Of a stretch of DNA of 5,927 bases, positions 5,908 through 5,927 are shown one piece after another (the first letter of the stretch is position 1; the number at the start of each line of letters is the position of its first letter). The stretch is from Dehalococcoidia bacterium (GTDB lineage: Bacteria > Chloroflexota > Dehalococcoidia > Dehalococcoidales > BS750m-G39). The position numbers were made by a program, and so were the translations under genes. Below the pieces are notes generated by a model that saw only the letters and a program-made list of their open reading frames with translations, did no database searches and was not told the DNA's origin. The DNA lies in NCBI GenBank assembly GCA_030640325.1, contig DAOWJM010000112.1, positions 1 to 5,927 of the forward strand, given 5' to 3'.

Positions 5908-5927
5908 AGCCACGCCTGTTTTGATGC

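Noticed and set aside
1..5927. CRISPR array, insertion sequence, phage or tRNA/rRNA genes
   Set aside because: No regularly spaced repeats, transposase or integrase motifs, terminal inverted repeats or tRNA-like cloverleaf were found on either strand.

Overview
The window reads as a bacterial chromosome segment with moderate GC (mid-40s per cent by eye), compact genes all on the plus strand, and good AGGAGG-type ribosome binding sites. The best guess is an uncultured member of the Dehalococcoidia (Chloroflexota). Three things point there: a mannosyl-3-phosphoglycerate synthase, which is typical of thermophilic archaea, Thermus, Rhodothermus and Dehalococcoides; a tiny DUF5679-type CxxC/CxxC protein common in that group; and a family III CoA-transferase, abundant in sediment Dehalococcoidia. 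This assignment is inferred from recalled family distributions, not from a search.

Layout. 2-178 is the C-terminal end of a NarL-type sensor histidine kinase whose body lies outside the window. 179-397 is a regulatory gap with an inverted repeat, a near-consensus sigma-70 promoter (TTGACG-N17-TACAAT) and a leader of about 100 nt. 398-4043 is a three-gene operon: an asparagine-synthetase-like ATP-dependent amide ligase, a mannosyl-3-phosphoglycerate synthase (MPGS, GT55) and a SerB-like HAD phosphatase. 4120-4260 is the small zinc-ribbon protein, with its own promoter and a hairpin terminator after it. 4323-4698 is mostly empty apart from a possible promoter and leader. 4699-5907 is a complete CaiB/BaiF family III CoA-transferase.

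How the genes may work together. MPGS joins GDP-mannose and 3-phosphoglycerate into mannosyl-3-phosphoglycerate, and the HAD enzyme two bases downstream is well placed to remove the phosphate and give the compatible solute mannosylglycerate. This HAD protein is of the phosphoserine-phosphatase type, not the usual MPGP (HAD-IIB) type. The two residues that recognise serine in M. jannaschii phosphoserine phosphatase appear replaced (Glu20 by Arg, Arg56 by Ile), which suggests non-orthologous replacement of MPGP. The first gene keeps the ATP-pyrophosphatase core of asparagine synthetase but has lost the residues that bind glutamine and has changes in the synthetase pocket. I propose, as a hypothesis only, that it amidates the carboxylate of mannosylglycerate to make mannosylglyceramide, a neutral solute reported from Rhodothermus marinus. 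A plain ammonia-dependent asparagine synthetase is the main alternative.
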